NCBI GenBank assembly: GCA_947581855.1
Contig: CANPVZ010000023.1
Location: forward strand, 1-64,000
Reading direction: 5' to 3'
DNA: 64,000 bases
Source of the DNA: an uncultured Phocaeicola sp.
GTDB lineage: Bacteria; Bacteroidota; Bacteroidia; Bacteroidales; Bacteroidaceae
The notes below the pieces were generated by a model. The model did not search any database, had not been told where the DNA came from, and saw only the letters and a program-made list of their open reading frames with translations. Made by a program: the position numbers and the translations under genes. Within the stretch, counting starts at the first letter, position 1. Every line of letters starts with the position of its first letter. Below are positions 27,461 through 36,797 of this stretch, piece by piece.

Positions 27461-30400
27461 TTAAAATTTAGCACTTACACCAAACATGATTGTTTTACCC
27501 CACGGATTGCTGACATCACCATTTTCAGGATTGTAACCGTTGGTTTTAGATTTGGTAAAGAAGTTTTGGAAGTTCATCTTGAACGTCAGTTGTTTCACTG
27601 TTTTGATGTCAATTAACGAAGTAAAGTCGTAACTCAACTGAATGTTTTTCAGGATGAAGTAATACCAGTCTGCATTGGTACGATTGCTTAACAGACCATT
27701 AAAACCTGCACGTGGAAGGTTTCCGTTCGGATTACTTTCACTCCATTTGTCTTTGTATGCGTCTTTGCTAATCCAACCGGTCAGACCTCCAACCGAGTTT
27801 TCTGCTTGTAACAAATAGTTTCCGTTATCAGTTTGTCCGGAAGTGTTGGTTGCATAACCCATGGCTGCCCTATGGTTAGCCTCACCTCCCGCTACAGAGG
27901 CGTAATCCCATGCACCTTGTCCGTAGATATCTATTTTGAAATCTTTATATTGTGCACCTACATTGAAGCCATAGAAATATTTCGGTTCGGTAGAACCCAG
28001 ACAGATGTAATCTTCAGTGCTTAAAGTATGGTCATTGTTTCTATCCCAAAACATCTCGTCACCTAATTGTGCACCGGAAGCGTAATCAGGAAGTTGTTCC
28101 TTATAAGCATCCAATTGCTTTTGGGTTTTGATAATACCTAATGACTTATATGCCCATACAGAGTTAACAGGATATCCTTCTTTTAAATAACTTCCGATAC
28201 CACTGTTTTTACCGTTGTTCAACTCTTTATCTTCGTGTTCGTTCAACTCTTTAATTTTATTAGTGCTATAGGTGAAGTTTACCGAAGCGTTCACACTCCA
28301 ATCTTTATTTTTATAGATATCGCCGCCAATTGTCACCTCAATACCTTTATTGCCTACTTTACCTACATTACTCATTACCGAACTGAAACCGGAATTAGAA
28401 GGAATCGGAGTATCATAAAGCAAATCGTTGGTGGTACGGTTATAATAGTCGAAGTTGATGTTCAAACGATTCCACAAACTCAGGTCAAAACCTAAGTCGA
28501 TTTGTGTTGTACGCTCCCATTTTAAATCGGGGTTACCTACTGATTCACCATATCCGGGAAGTAAGATACTACCATCGGAATATCCGTATTTTGTTCCGGT
28601 TGAAAGTTGGGCAAGCGATTTGTAGTTACCAATTTCCTGGTTACCGGTTACACCGTAGCTTCCACGGATTTTTAAATCCGTAATCACATTGTTGTCTTTC
28701 AAGAAACCTTCCTCGGTAACACGCCATGCTAAACCAACCGATGGAAAGAGTCCCCATTTGTTGTTTTTACCAAACCGTGAAGAACCATCATAACGTGCTG
28801 TAGCGGTCAGTAAGTATTTGTCATTGTAAGCATATGAGATACGACCTGTAAAGGAAATCAACTTGTTGCCATAGATATCACTTCCATAACCGGAAAGCTC
28901 TTTTCCATTAATTCTCCAAGCACCTAACAAATCATTGTCGAAAGCGGAAGATGAAGCATTGATGCTTTCATATTTGTAATCCTGATAGGAATATACACCC
29001 GTAGCTGTGAGGCGGTGTGCTCCCCATTGATTTTTGTAGGTAATGATGTTATCCATCAGTTTACTACGGCCTTTGCCCCAAGCGTGACTTCCTGAACCTG
29101 TACTTTTTTTGTCAATGATAGCAGCTGCAGTCTGTGAAGTACTGTATGCATATTTTCTAGTGTTCTTTAAATCGTATCCAATGCTAAGCTTATAACTCAA
29201 ATGCTTGTTGAAAGCGATTTCTGCAAAGAAATTGCCAAGGAAACGTGTACTGTTACGGCGGTCGGTGGTAGCGGCAATATCAGCTACCGGATTGAATTTA
29301 GCTGCACCGTTGATCGCATTCCATGAGCCATCCTCGTTTTTAACCGGTTGAGTTGGAGAGGCTGTACGGAAGATTTCGCTGGTAGCGTTGTTAAATACAT
29401 TTTGTTTAGACGTCGTGAACTGAATACTTGAACCCACCGTCAGCCAACTGTTGAATTGGTGTTGCAAATTGCTGTGGATAGAATATTTTTCAAATCCTTG
29501 TGATTCGATTAAACCTTCCTGGTCATAATAACCGGCAGAAAGCATATAGCTGGTTCCATTGTTATTACCGTCAAACGTTACGCTGTAATCTTGCGTAAAG
29601 GCTGTCTTTTGGATGATTTCTCTCTGCCAGTCGGTATATACACCGTTTGCAGGAGCTTGTTGACCACTATACTTTAGCCAATCTTCTCCTGTAATCAAAT
29701 CTACCAGACGGTCGCGCATCTGAATACCTGCGTTGAGGTTAACAGTACAGTTCTTTGCTCCTTTAGTACCTTTTTTAGTTGTAATCATGATGACGCCGTT
29801 GGCACCGCGTGAACCATAAATAGCTGTAGAAGACGCGTCTTTCAACACTTCCATTGACTCGATATCGGCCGGATTGATGTCGTTTAAGTCACCGTCCATC
29901 AAAGGGAATCCGTCTACTACATAGAGAGGTTCGTTACTTGCGTTGATAGAGCCGGTACCACGCACACGGATGGTAGGAGCGGCACCCGGTTGGTTGCTGG
30001 TAAAAACAGCTACACCGGAAGACTTTCCTTGAAGTGATGCTAACGGACTGGATGATATAGTAGCGGTGATAGCATCGGTTTTTAATTGTGTGGCCGAACC
30101 CGTCAAGTCGCTTTTCTTCATAGTACCATATCCTACAACAACTACTTCATCGAGAAGCTCGGTGTCTTCTTTCAGCACAATTTTAAGCGGGGCGGAACCT
30201 GCTGTAACATTTTGGGTAACATAACCGACATAGGAAATAGTCAGTGTAGATTTAGCAGGTGCATTCAAGGTGAAGTTTCCGTCAAAATCGGTAACCGTAC
30301 CGTTTGAAGTGCCTTTTACAACGATACTGGCACCGATAATAGGTTCGCCTGCAGTGTCGGTAACAGTACCTGTTATCTTCTGTTGGGCATAAGTGAACAC

Positions 30401-30490
30401 AGATATTCCCAATACAAATAGGAAAAGGAATATTTTTTTTGTGAAAGTCGTGTTCACATGATTAGATAATGTTCTTTTCATGTTTTTCAT
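27461..30490 (-). CDS. SusC/RagA-family TonB-dependent transporter
   Basis: Outer-membrane 22-strand barrel that imports oligosaccharides with TonB energy. A signal peptide covers about residues 1-36 (ending FTYAQQ). The carboxypeptidase-regulatory-like domain follows (GTVTDTAGEPIIGASIVVKG, to about 110), then the plug (about 120-235) with IRVRGTGSI and GSRGANGVIMITTKKG, then the barrel. The C-terminus ends in aromatic-F sequence (FGVSAKF). At 1009 aa it is typical. It lacks an STN domain, so it is not coupled to an anti-sigma factor. An alternative ATG three codons later is equally possible. Confidence 0.95.
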   Translation of the reverse strand: MKNMKRTLSNHVNTTFTKKIFLFLFVLGISVFTYAQQKITGTVTDTAGEPIIGASIVVKGTSNGTVTDFDGNFTLNAPAKSTLTISYVGYVTQNVTAGSAPLKIVLKEDTELLDEVVVVGYGTMKKSDLTGSATQLKTDAITATISSSPLASLQGKSSGVAVFTSNQPGAAPTIRVRGTGSINASNEPLYVVDGFPLMDGDLNDINPADIESMEVLKDASSTAIYGSRGANGVIMITTKKGTKGAKNCTVNLNAGIQMRDRLVDLITGEDWLKYSGQQAPANGVYTDWQREIIQKTAFTQDYSVTFDGNNNGTSYMLSAGYYDQEGLIESQGFEKYSIHSNLQHQFNSWLTVGSSIQFTTSKQNVFNNATSEIFRTASPTQPVKNEDGSWNAINGAAKFNPVADIAATTDRRNSTRFLGNFFAEIAFNKHLSYKLSIGYDLKNTRKYAYSTSQTAAAIIDKKSTGSGSHAWGKGRSKLMDNIITYKNQWGAHRLTATGVYSYQDYKYESINASSSAFDNDLLGAWRINGKELSGYGSDIYGNKLISFTGRISYAYNDKYLLTATARYDGSSRFGKNNKWGLFPSVGLAWRVTEEGFLKDNNVITDLKIRGSYGVTGNQEIGNYKSLAQLSTGTKYGYSDGSILLPGYGESVGNPDLKWERTTQIDLGFDLSLWNRLNINFDYYNRTTNDLLYDTPIPSNSGFSSVMSNVGKVGNKGIEVTIGGDIYKNKDWSVNASVNFTYSTNKIKELNEHEDKELNNGKNSGIGSYLKEGYPVNSVWAYKSLGIIKTQKQLDAYKEQLPDYASGAQLGDEMFWDRNNDHTLSTEDYICLGSTEPKYFYGFNVGAQYKDFKIDIYGQGAWDYASVAGGEANHRAAMGYATNTSGQTDNGNYLLQAENSVGGLTGWISKDAYKDKWSESNPNGNLPRAGFNGLLSNRTNADWYYFILKNIQLSYDFTSLIDIKTVKQLTFKMNFQNFFTKSKTNGYNPENGDVSNPWGKTIMFGVSAKF

Positions 30491-30525
30491 TGATTAATAG
30501 TTAAACATAAGGTTTATTCTGATGG

Positions 30526-30558
30526 CAAAAATACGTCGGGGTCAAGGTAAAATCCAAA
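30526..30558 (-). promoter_or_regulatory. Promoter of the minus-strand susC
   Basis: Read on the minus strand, TTTG (30555-30558) is followed 21 bp later by TATTTTTG (30526-30533). This full Bacteroides-type promoter lies 36 bp before the SusC start codon, so susCD can be transcribed apart from the two enzyme genes upstream. Confidence 0.7.
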
Positions 30559-30734
30559 TCTTACGGTAACATTCTAGTGTCGTTCCTGTAACATTTTGCC
30601 ATGTTACACTGAAAAAGTATTGGAATAGAACTGTATAGGTGTGTCTTTTACACTTAATAAAGCCCCTCTTTGCTGACAAATAGATGAATGTGCCTGTATG
30701 GACAATGCTTTATGACTGCCTTTGGAAAAGTGAG

Positions 30735-30768
30735 CTCTCTTGTTCTCTATTATCAGAGAACAAGAGAG
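30735..30768 (-). terminator. Hairpin between the propeller glycosidase and susC
   Basis: A perfect 14-bp stem (30735-30748 with 30755-30768) has a 6-nt loop and lies about 37 bp past the glycosidase stop. On the minus strand a short T stretch (CACTTTTCC) follows. It probably ends or weakens the enzyme transcript before the susC promoter. Confidence 0.75.
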
Positions 30769-30804
30769 TGTGAGATATAAAAAGGAAAGTGATAGTGGTG
30801 TTCA

Positions 30805-32430
30805 TTATAAAGTCTTTTTGATTTCTTCCAGAGCTTTGCGGTCTAGTTTCAGTTTTACCATTCCCATCGGATGAAAACGTTTGCCGTTTACTACTGCGGC
30901 ATAAATTACGGTATAGATGTCGTTTCCCTCGGGGATGAGACAAAGCGGAGTTCGCATCGTATCCCACCATTTTTTCATGGTCGGGTCAAACGGAATATAA
31001 TGAGCTTGGCTCCAGTGCAATCCATCGCGCGAAAGCGTATAAGCCATCATGTTGGGTAAATCGTGCGTTGCAGGACCTCCGTCGAATACGGCAATATAGA
31101 GATCATCCGTGAGTTTGGATACAATCGGGTTCTCTACAAACTCAGGATGAATAGATACGATAGGGTTCACGTCTTCTCCCATTCGTGTCCAGGGGCCTTC
31201 CAAATCTTCGGCGGTAGCCAGACCGACATACCAGCCGCGCCCACCGTTATAGGGATAATCCGACTTTTTAGCATAAGGGAAGGCACCGCTATAAAAACCA
31301 TACCATCCTTTATCCGTTTTGTAAGGGAAGAAAGAAGCTACTCCTTGACGTCCCTCCCATAATTGAGAATCCAGTCCCGGTTCAATAACGATCGTGCAAT
31401 CTTTATACGGGCCTCCGATACCGTCAATTCCTTCTACTGTAGACTCGCAACGCCAAATGCGGCCGAAAGAGTGGTTGGGAGCTACTTCTTTATCGCATGT
31501 ATAAGCCAGATAGTGCCCTTGCCAACGGTTTTTCTTTTCGTTGAATATAGGCATATACGACCAGATAGCCGCGCGACGGTCGTTCATCGGATTGTCTTCG
31601 TGCGATACGGCATATGTTCCGCTCGATTGGTAAAGAGTAGATTCCCGTTGCCAATGAATAGCATCCTTGCTGGTCCAGTGGCCGATGCGGGTTTTGATAC
31701 GGTCGAACTCAGGACCGTGGTTACTGTCGCCGGCACGTTCTGTCGGGAACATGTGATAAACGCCGTTGAGCTTTATGCATTGTCCTCCTTCAAAACCACC
31801 TTGTATGCCTTCTGTTCCGGGCATGCCTTCGTCTACTACAGGGTCTTGCTCTCCTCCAATGACTTTGAATAAAGCCGGACCTTCTGAATAACCTTCGGTA
31901 AAGAAGGAAAGGTATTTGCTTGCGTCCGCAAGTTTAGCGTCTCGCGTTTGTTTGGGTACATTGCCTCCGGTTACACCCAATAAAATGACCTTGCCTGCAC
32001 ATGCTGCTGGAATAGATAACCGGTGTTCCCCTTTTTTATAAGATATTCCATAAATATGGAGTGCGGGAAGTTCGGTCACCCTTAATCCGTTTTTCAAGAA
32101 TGGTGCGGCCATTACAGAACCTTTCCCGGGATTCAGCTTGTCTATATATTCCTTTTGCGGAGAAGCGATTAGAAGAGTGCCCGGTTGCTTCAATTTTAGC
32201 GAAATAGTTTGTGTTTGTGTACTTTTTCCTTCTGTTTGGATTCCGGATAAATTTTTTAATTCGGGAGCGTATTCCAGTATGCTGTTTAAACAGCCTTTGA
32301 AAACGGATGTTCGCTGCTCTATAGGAAAGGTTTTGTGTTCGGTTTCATAGCCTATAGCTTTCCATGGTTTTTGCGCTCCGCCTAATTGGCTCCAACAAAA
32401 GATAATTGAACAGAGTATTAATTTCTTCAT
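30805..32430 (-). CDS. Secreted beta-propeller glycosidase-like protein (GH43/GH32 type)
   Basis: Predicted exported carbohydrate-active protein of 541 aa. A signal peptide covers residues 1-19 (SQLGGAQ). The N-terminal region (about 25-180) looks like a beta-sandwich accessory domain. From about 190 to 525 the sequence has the repeated W/Y-rich blades of a five-bladed propeller, for example GGQCIKLNGVYHMFPTER, TSKDAIHWQRE, WYVGLATAEDLEGPW and SRDGLHWSQAHY. This matches GH32/43/117/130-like proteins, but I cannot name the family or catalytic acids. It starts 10 bp after the heparinase-like gene, with which it is cotranscribed. Confidence 0.7.
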   Translation of the reverse strand: MKKLILCSIIFCWSQLGGAQKPWKAIGYETEHKTFPIEQRTSVFKGCLNSILEYAPELKNLSGIQTEGKSTQTQTISLKLKQPGTLLIASPQKEYIDKLNPGKGSVMAAPFLKNGLRVTELPALHIYGISYKKGEHRLSIPAACAGKVILLGVTGGNVPKQTRDAKLADASKYLSFFTEGYSEGPALFKVIGGEQDPVVDEGMPGTEGIQGGFEGGQCIKLNGVYHMFPTERAGDSNHGPEFDRIKTRIGHWTSKDAIHWQRESTLYQSSGTYAVSHEDNPMNDRRAAIWSYMPIFNEKKNRWQGHYLAYTCDKEVAPNHSFGRIWRCESTVEGIDGIGGPYKDCTIVIEPGLDSQLWEGRQGVASFFPYKTDKGWYGFYSGAFPYAKKSDYPYNGGRGWYVGLATAEDLEGPWTRMGEDVNPIVSIHPEFVENPIVSKLTDDLYIAVFDGGPATHDLPNMMAYTLSRDGLHWSQAHYIPFDPTMKKWWDTMRTPLCLIPEGNDIYTVIYAAVVNGKRFHPMGMVKLKLDRKALEEIKKTL

Positions 32431-32440
32431 AAATCAATGA

Positions 32441-34444
32441 TTAATATGTTTGTTTAATGAGATATCGAATTTGGTTGGCGTTTTCTTCCGATTTGATTTT
32501 CAGATGAATACGGTACATTGTGTTCCACATCTTCCGGAGTCCTTCGTCTGTCAATTCTATTTTTTCTATTTCCGGTTTTAGTTGATCCGGATTGTAGTTA
32601 ATCTGGAATGTCTTCCCATTTAAGTTCAAACCGATTACTCCTTCCGACTGTAAATCCGGTCGGGCGGAAGTCATCAAAATGATGCTTGACGGCGATTGGT
32701 AAGATTCAAGCCGGTAGTTTTCTTCGAATTTAATTTCGTTCTTGTTCCGTAGAAGCGTAGCGGAGCGTATCCATCTCTGTACTTTGGCTTCGGCAGGATA
32801 GGCTTGAGCTATGTCTAATGAGAAAGATGCGTATGATTTCCGTATATCAGCTTTCAGTTGGGTGGCTTTGTATTGTTTTCCTGGAGCCTGTTCGGTCCCG
32901 TTGATAATAGGTGCATTATGGTACAAAGAGCGGGTGGTCCAAATTGTGTATCGCTCGTTTGTAAAGGTTTTGCCGCTGTATGCTTCCGGACCGACATCTA
33001 CCAAAAGCGGGATTCCGTCGGTATACACTATATAGCTTCCCACATCATTGTGATTATGGCTTTGGTCGTTATGTCCGCCTTTCATGGCAAGGGCCAGTCC
33101 TTTGTCACTTCCGGCTTTACATCGGGTGGCAAAAAGCTGTAAATCGGGTAAGTAGACATCTCTTTCGAATGGAATAGCAGAGCTTTGGGCCATAAGCTCC
33201 TTTAAATGACAGAATGTATAGATGAAACGTCCCATAGATTCTCCTTTTCCGGTAGCTAATGGCTGTTGGTCACGAATAAGTTCGTCGCGTCGGAGTGTGG
33301 CGAAACTTTTCAGTTGTTCGCTGCCTATAAATTTGCCATAATTAAAAACAATTCCTGGATGGAGGTTTGTCTTGGCCGATGCGTCGCCATGATTGATGAA
33401 GCGGTTTTGCCCCATGTATATTCGGCTGATGAAGTTACCCATGTTACGGAACTTTTCTTCACCGGACAAGTCGATACCGCCTTGGGTTGCCAGATGAAGC
33501 AGGTAGGCGCAGTCGAACAATGCTCCGCTTGCGTTGGCCCAATATCCCGGTCCCTCATCACATCCTCCGTCATTGGGATAGAAAGAGTAAAAGATATCCA
33601 ACGATTTTAATATTTGTTGCACGATTTCAATTTTTTGATTACGCGGCTCATCCGATAGTAATGTGACAGCAAGCCAGTTGGAACAAATCCAGGGATTCCA
33701 GTTGTTTTCGGCTTTCATCCACCAATAAGTTTCCTTACTGCAAGGGTCGAGCATTCTTCTTTTCAGCTCGTACTGTATGCGTCGGTTTAGCTGGGGCGAA
33801 ATACTGTCCAACTCTTTTCGGAATAAATATTGTGTCCAAGCCAGATCCCCGGCTGTTTGGGACGTATAGAGAGCAACCGTCTGGTTTTGTTGTATATCCG
33901 GTAGGTTACCGTTGTAATGAGCCGGCAATCCCCACCATGATTCTTCACAGACCGACCATATTCCGTTTACGATATCGGGCAGAAAACGTCCCTTTCTTTC
34001 AAACATTTCGCCCATGATAAGCGTGTTCAGTTTCTTTCGTTTATCAAAATAGACGGCCTGATAGTTGTTGCGATTACCATTTGCAGCGAATTCCATAAAT
34101 AAGGTAGCCGGCAGACTTTGCCAAGTTGTATGTAAAACCTTTTCGGCGGAATGGATATAGACATTCCGCACAGTATCGGGGACATCCATCCATTGTTTGT
34201 CACCATATGTAGGGTAAGGATGGAATTCGGAAACCAACATTCTGTCCAAATCGGCCTTCGTCCATTGTGCCAGTGATGAAGCTATGCCCGATAAGTTAAA
34301 TATGACGGCTATCAACAGGCAAGCTGGGCGCAGCGGAGTGGAAACAGAATAGTTAACGATATCATACTTTCTGTTAAGAGACTGTTGCAGGCGTGAGACG
34401 AACGGCTTGTGTAGTTTTCTATATAAAGCAATTAGTTGTTTCAT
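32441..34444 (-). CDS. Heparinase II/III-like polysaccharide lyase
   Basis: Predicted exported lyase of 667 aa. The helical toroid domain spans about 70-380. The beta-sandwich heparinase II/III C-terminal domain follows and carries the diagnostic HNDQSHNHNDVGSYIVY (near residue 450) and LLVDVGPEAYSG. The metal and catalytic histidines usually lie here. The only hydrophobic export segment is at about 42-60 (ACLLIAVIFNLSGIASSLA), preceded by 40 mostly basic residues, an unusual signal layout. No better start codon is visible. It is first in the enzyme transcript. A uronic-acid-containing glycan is a plausible target, from family knowledge. Confidence 0.78.
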   Translation of the reverse strand: MKQLIALYRKLHKPFVSRLQQSLNRKYDIVNYSVSTPLRPACLLIAVIFNLSGIASSLAQWTKADLDRMLVSEFHPYPTYGDKQWMDVPDTVRNVYIHSAEKVLHTTWQSLPATLFMEFAANGNRNNYQAVYFDKRKKLNTLIMGEMFERKGRFLPDIVNGIWSVCEESWWGLPAHYNGNLPDIQQNQTVALYTSQTAGDLAWTQYLFRKELDSISPQLNRRIQYELKRRMLDPCSKETYWWMKAENNWNPWICSNWLAVTLLSDEPRNQKIEIVQQILKSLDIFYSFYPNDGGCDEGPGYWANASGALFDCAYLLHLATQGGIDLSGEEKFRNMGNFISRIYMGQNRFINHGDASAKTNLHPGIVFNYGKFIGSEQLKSFATLRRDELIRDQQPLATGKGESMGRFIYTFCHLKELMAQSSAIPFERDVYLPDLQLFATRCKAGSDKGLALAMKGGHNDQSHNHNDVGSYIVYTDGIPLLVDVGPEAYSGKTFTNERYTIWTTRSLYHNAPIINGTEQAPGKQYKATQLKADIRKSYASFSLDIAQAYPAEAKVQRWIRSATLLRNKNEIKFEENYRLESYQSPSSIILMTSARPDLQSEGVIGLNLNGKTFQINYNPDQLKPEIEKIELTDEGLRKMWNTMYRIHLKIKSEENANQIRYLIKQTY

Positions 34445-34891
34445 TCACTTCTTAATAATAGTATGGTTTAAGTTTTGAAATTTCTATATCTTTTGATAAT
34501 AAAAGAGTAATCACTTGTTTAGAAATTAAAGGAGAAAAAGTTTTAAAGAATGCGAGTAAATCTCGGTTTACTTTAAGTCGGTATTCCGGTTGGTCTCTCC
34601 TGGTATTTATTTCTGATTTCTTGCGAAAACTCAATAAGTAATACGGTTGTGCCGGGCATTTTTATTAAGTCGGAAGTACCTTTTTATTGAGATGTTACAC
34701 CGGCTGCCCTGTTTTGTTACAATTGCGACGGATAGAGTTCCATACAGACCGGTTAATTCTGGAGAGAGAACTCTTTTTCGCTATGTTCCAGACAGTAACA
34801 GATATGATTATGGGGTACAGCCGATACATTGTTTTTTGCCCTTATATTGTAAAACAGCATTTTAAACATTTTATTATTATTTCAAAATACC
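34445..34891. other. Divergent intergenic region without a clear gene
   Basis: This stretch between the minus-strand lyase and the plus-strand sigma gene must hold both promoters. Short frames (60-93 aa) exist on both strands but have atypical composition and no recognisable family. I could not find a full TAnnTTTG element for the lyase. Confidence 0.4.
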
Positions 34892-34899
34892 TACATTTG
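34892..34899 (+). promoter_or_regulatory. Promoter -7 element of the ECF sigma gene
   Basis: TACATTTG matches TAnnTTTG and lies 123 bp before the sigma-factor start. The upstream region is T/A-rich but has no perfect TTTG at -33. Confidence 0.5.
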
Positions 34900-35022
34900 C
34901 ACGGCACTTATTCCGAGTGCTCCGTATTCTCGGCAAATAATGCTCTGCGTCCTCGGTTTACCGGGTAAATAGGTTAATTGGGATACTGGATACAGATGTA
35001 TAAAATTTGATAAAGAAATCAA

Positions 35023-35565
35023 ATGTCAAACGAAGAATTAGAGAGGGAATCTGTGGACGCCTTAAGAAGTGCTTTCGAGCGGTTTTTTAAGGAAAACTAT
35101 TCGCGTCTCTATTATTATGCGCTTCGTTATATTCCCGATACAGAAATATGTAAAGATCTGGTGAGCGATTCTTTTCATTTTATGTGGGAGCGAATCGAAA
35201 CATTTCGTACGGATACGGCTCTTACTTATATGTATACCCATGTTCAGCATCTTTGTATCGATTATATCAGGCGATCGGAGATGAAAGAAGCAAATGTTCC
35301 TTCTTACCTGTCGATGCTGAAAGAATGGAATGCTACGGATTGGCAGGAAAGCGAAGAACGGATCCAGACAATTATGCGTTTGATAGAAAAGATGCCGTCT
35401 GTCACCAGGGAGGTGATGGAACAGTGTTACCTTTATAAAAAGAAGTATAGGGAGGTGGCTGCCCTGACGGGACTTTCCGAGAGTGGCGTGCGCAAACATA
35501 TCATGAAAGGATTAGACATTATCCGTTCGTATTTTTCTGTTAAATATAAAAAAGGAAGTAACTAA
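35023..35565 (+). CDS. ECF RNA polymerase sigma factor (FecI-like)
   Basis: Alternative sigma factor of 180 aa that would direct transcription of the downstream transport genes. Region 2 lies at about 20-85 (FFKENYSRLYYYALRYI, SFHFMWERIETF, HLCIDYIRRSE). Region 4 is at about 125-175, with the helix-turn-helix REVAALTGLSESGVRKHIMK. It is followed 47 bp later by its FecR-type anti-sigma and then by an STN-containing SusC, the standard order of a trans-envelope signalling cassette. Release by the anti-sigma in response to ligand is expected from the family. Confidence 0.93.
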   Translation: MSNEELERESVDALRSAFERFFKENYSRLYYYALRYIPDTEICKDLVSDSFHFMWERIETFRTDTALTYMYTHVQHLCIDYIRRSEMKEANVPSYLSMLKEWNATDWQESEERIQTIMRLIEKMPSVTREVMEQCYLYKKKYREVAALTGLSESGVRKHIMKGLDIIRSYFSVKYKKGSN

Positions 35566-35612
35566 AGTGCTTGTGAGTTCGTAGTAATGTAAATAAGGTA
35601 TAGAAGATAATT

Positions 35613-36728
35613 ATGAGTGAACAAGAAAAAACAGATCATCAGGATATGAATCAGGAGGATGAGCGCCTGAACTACGAATGCGAGCAAGCTTTTCTTCGCA
35701 GACGTTTTGAAGAGCCTTCGGCAGAAGAGGCATGGCGGAAATTCCGCCATGGGGTGATGAGGGAGGAAACTTTGCGCACATCGTTTAGACAACGTTCCCG
35801 TTTGGTATATTGGGCAATCGGTGCAGCCTCCGTGGCAGCTGGGGTGCTAATATTATTCGGATTGCTCATGTATAACGTTCCTTCCGCAGCGGAAAAGGGT
35901 ATAATGACTTTGTATACAGCAAGTGTGTTACCGGAAGCGGTGACTGTAGAAGAGCTTTTGGATAATGAGGAAGTGGTAAGCCGAAGTGTTATATCTCATG
36001 ATGACGAATTAAAGATAGAACAAAAGGGAGCTGTAATATTACCTCATGAAGCTGATTATACCCGTTCTGAAGGGGAAAGAGTCCGTACCGGAGTGTTGTC
36101 CATCCCTTGCGGACAAGTTTATAAAATAACCTTGAGTGATGGAACGGAAGTATGGTTGAATGCCGACAGCCGTTTGATATTCCCTACTCGTTTTACCGGG
36201 GCAAGGCGTCTGGTCAGGCTCGAGGGTGAAGCTTATTTCAATGTAGCCCGGAATGAAGACATTCCGTTTGTTATCGAAACTGAAACATTCACCACCCAAG
36301 TGTTAGGTACGGAATTCAATATAAAAACTTATAAAAACTCCGAAGCGCATGTAACCTTGGTAGACGGATCGGTGAAAGTGCGGATGCCGGCGATAGGGAA
36401 AGAAGTGATGCTGATACCGGGTGAGGACATTACTTATGCCGAAAATAATTTCCAGGTAAAGAAGGTGGACACTAGTTATTATACGCAATGGCGGGACGGT
36501 TATTTCTACTTCGACGATATGCATCTGTCCGATATCTTAAGCGATTTAGGCCGTTGGTATAACATTACCATAGAGATGGAGCAAGACTCGTTGTTGATGA
36601 ATCAGCGATTGCATTTTATTGCTGATCGTAGCGAAGATATTGATCAGGTAATAGAGAATTTAAATGCTTTCGAATATCTTTCTGTTTCCAAAAAAGAGAA
36701 TAAACTAACAGTGCGACGAAAAAAATAA
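35613..36728 (+). CDS. FecR-family anti-sigma factor
   Basis: Inner-membrane regulator that holds the ECF sigma factor until the SusC partner signals. The first 60 residues are cytoplasmic and charged, a transmembrane helix lies at about 64-86 (LVYWAIGAASVAAGVLILFG), and the periplasmic FecR domain spans about 150-265 (LSDGTEVWLNADSRLIFP, LEGEAYFNVAR, VTLVDGSVKVR). A DUF4974-type domain ends the protein (WYNITIEME). At 371 aa it is of usual length. It lies between the sigma factor and susC, as in other fec-like loci of Bacteroides. Confidence 0.93.
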   Translation: MSEQEKTDHQDMNQEDERLNYECEQAFLRRRFEEPSAEEAWRKFRHGVMREETLRTSFRQRSRLVYWAIGAASVAAGVLILFGLLMYNVPSAAEKGIMTLYTASVLPEAVTVEELLDNEEVVSRSVISHDDELKIEQKGAVILPHEADYTRSEGERVRTGVLSIPCGQVYKITLSDGTEVWLNADSRLIFPTRFTGARRLVRLEGEAYFNVARNEDIPFVIETETFTTQVLGTEFNIKTYKNSEAHVTLVDGSVKVRMPAIGKEVMLIPGEDITYAENNFQVKKVDTSYYTQWRDGYFYFDDMHLSDILSDLGRWYNITIEMEQDSLLMNQRLHFIADRSEDIDQVIENLNAFEYLSVSKKENKLTVRRKK

Positions 36729-36797
36729 GAGATTATAGGGACTAAAGTAACTGTTTCTTCGTAGTAATAATAGATTTGTTTTTAATCTATTAAAATT

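Noticed and set aside
34452-34634. 60-aa minus-strand frame next to the lyase start
   Set aside because: Low-complexity, A/T-driven composition, no family and no start signals; probably part of the lyase upstream region.
34687-34968. 93-aa plus-strand frame before the sigma gene
   Set aside because: Runs across the predicted sigma promoter and has no recognisable features.
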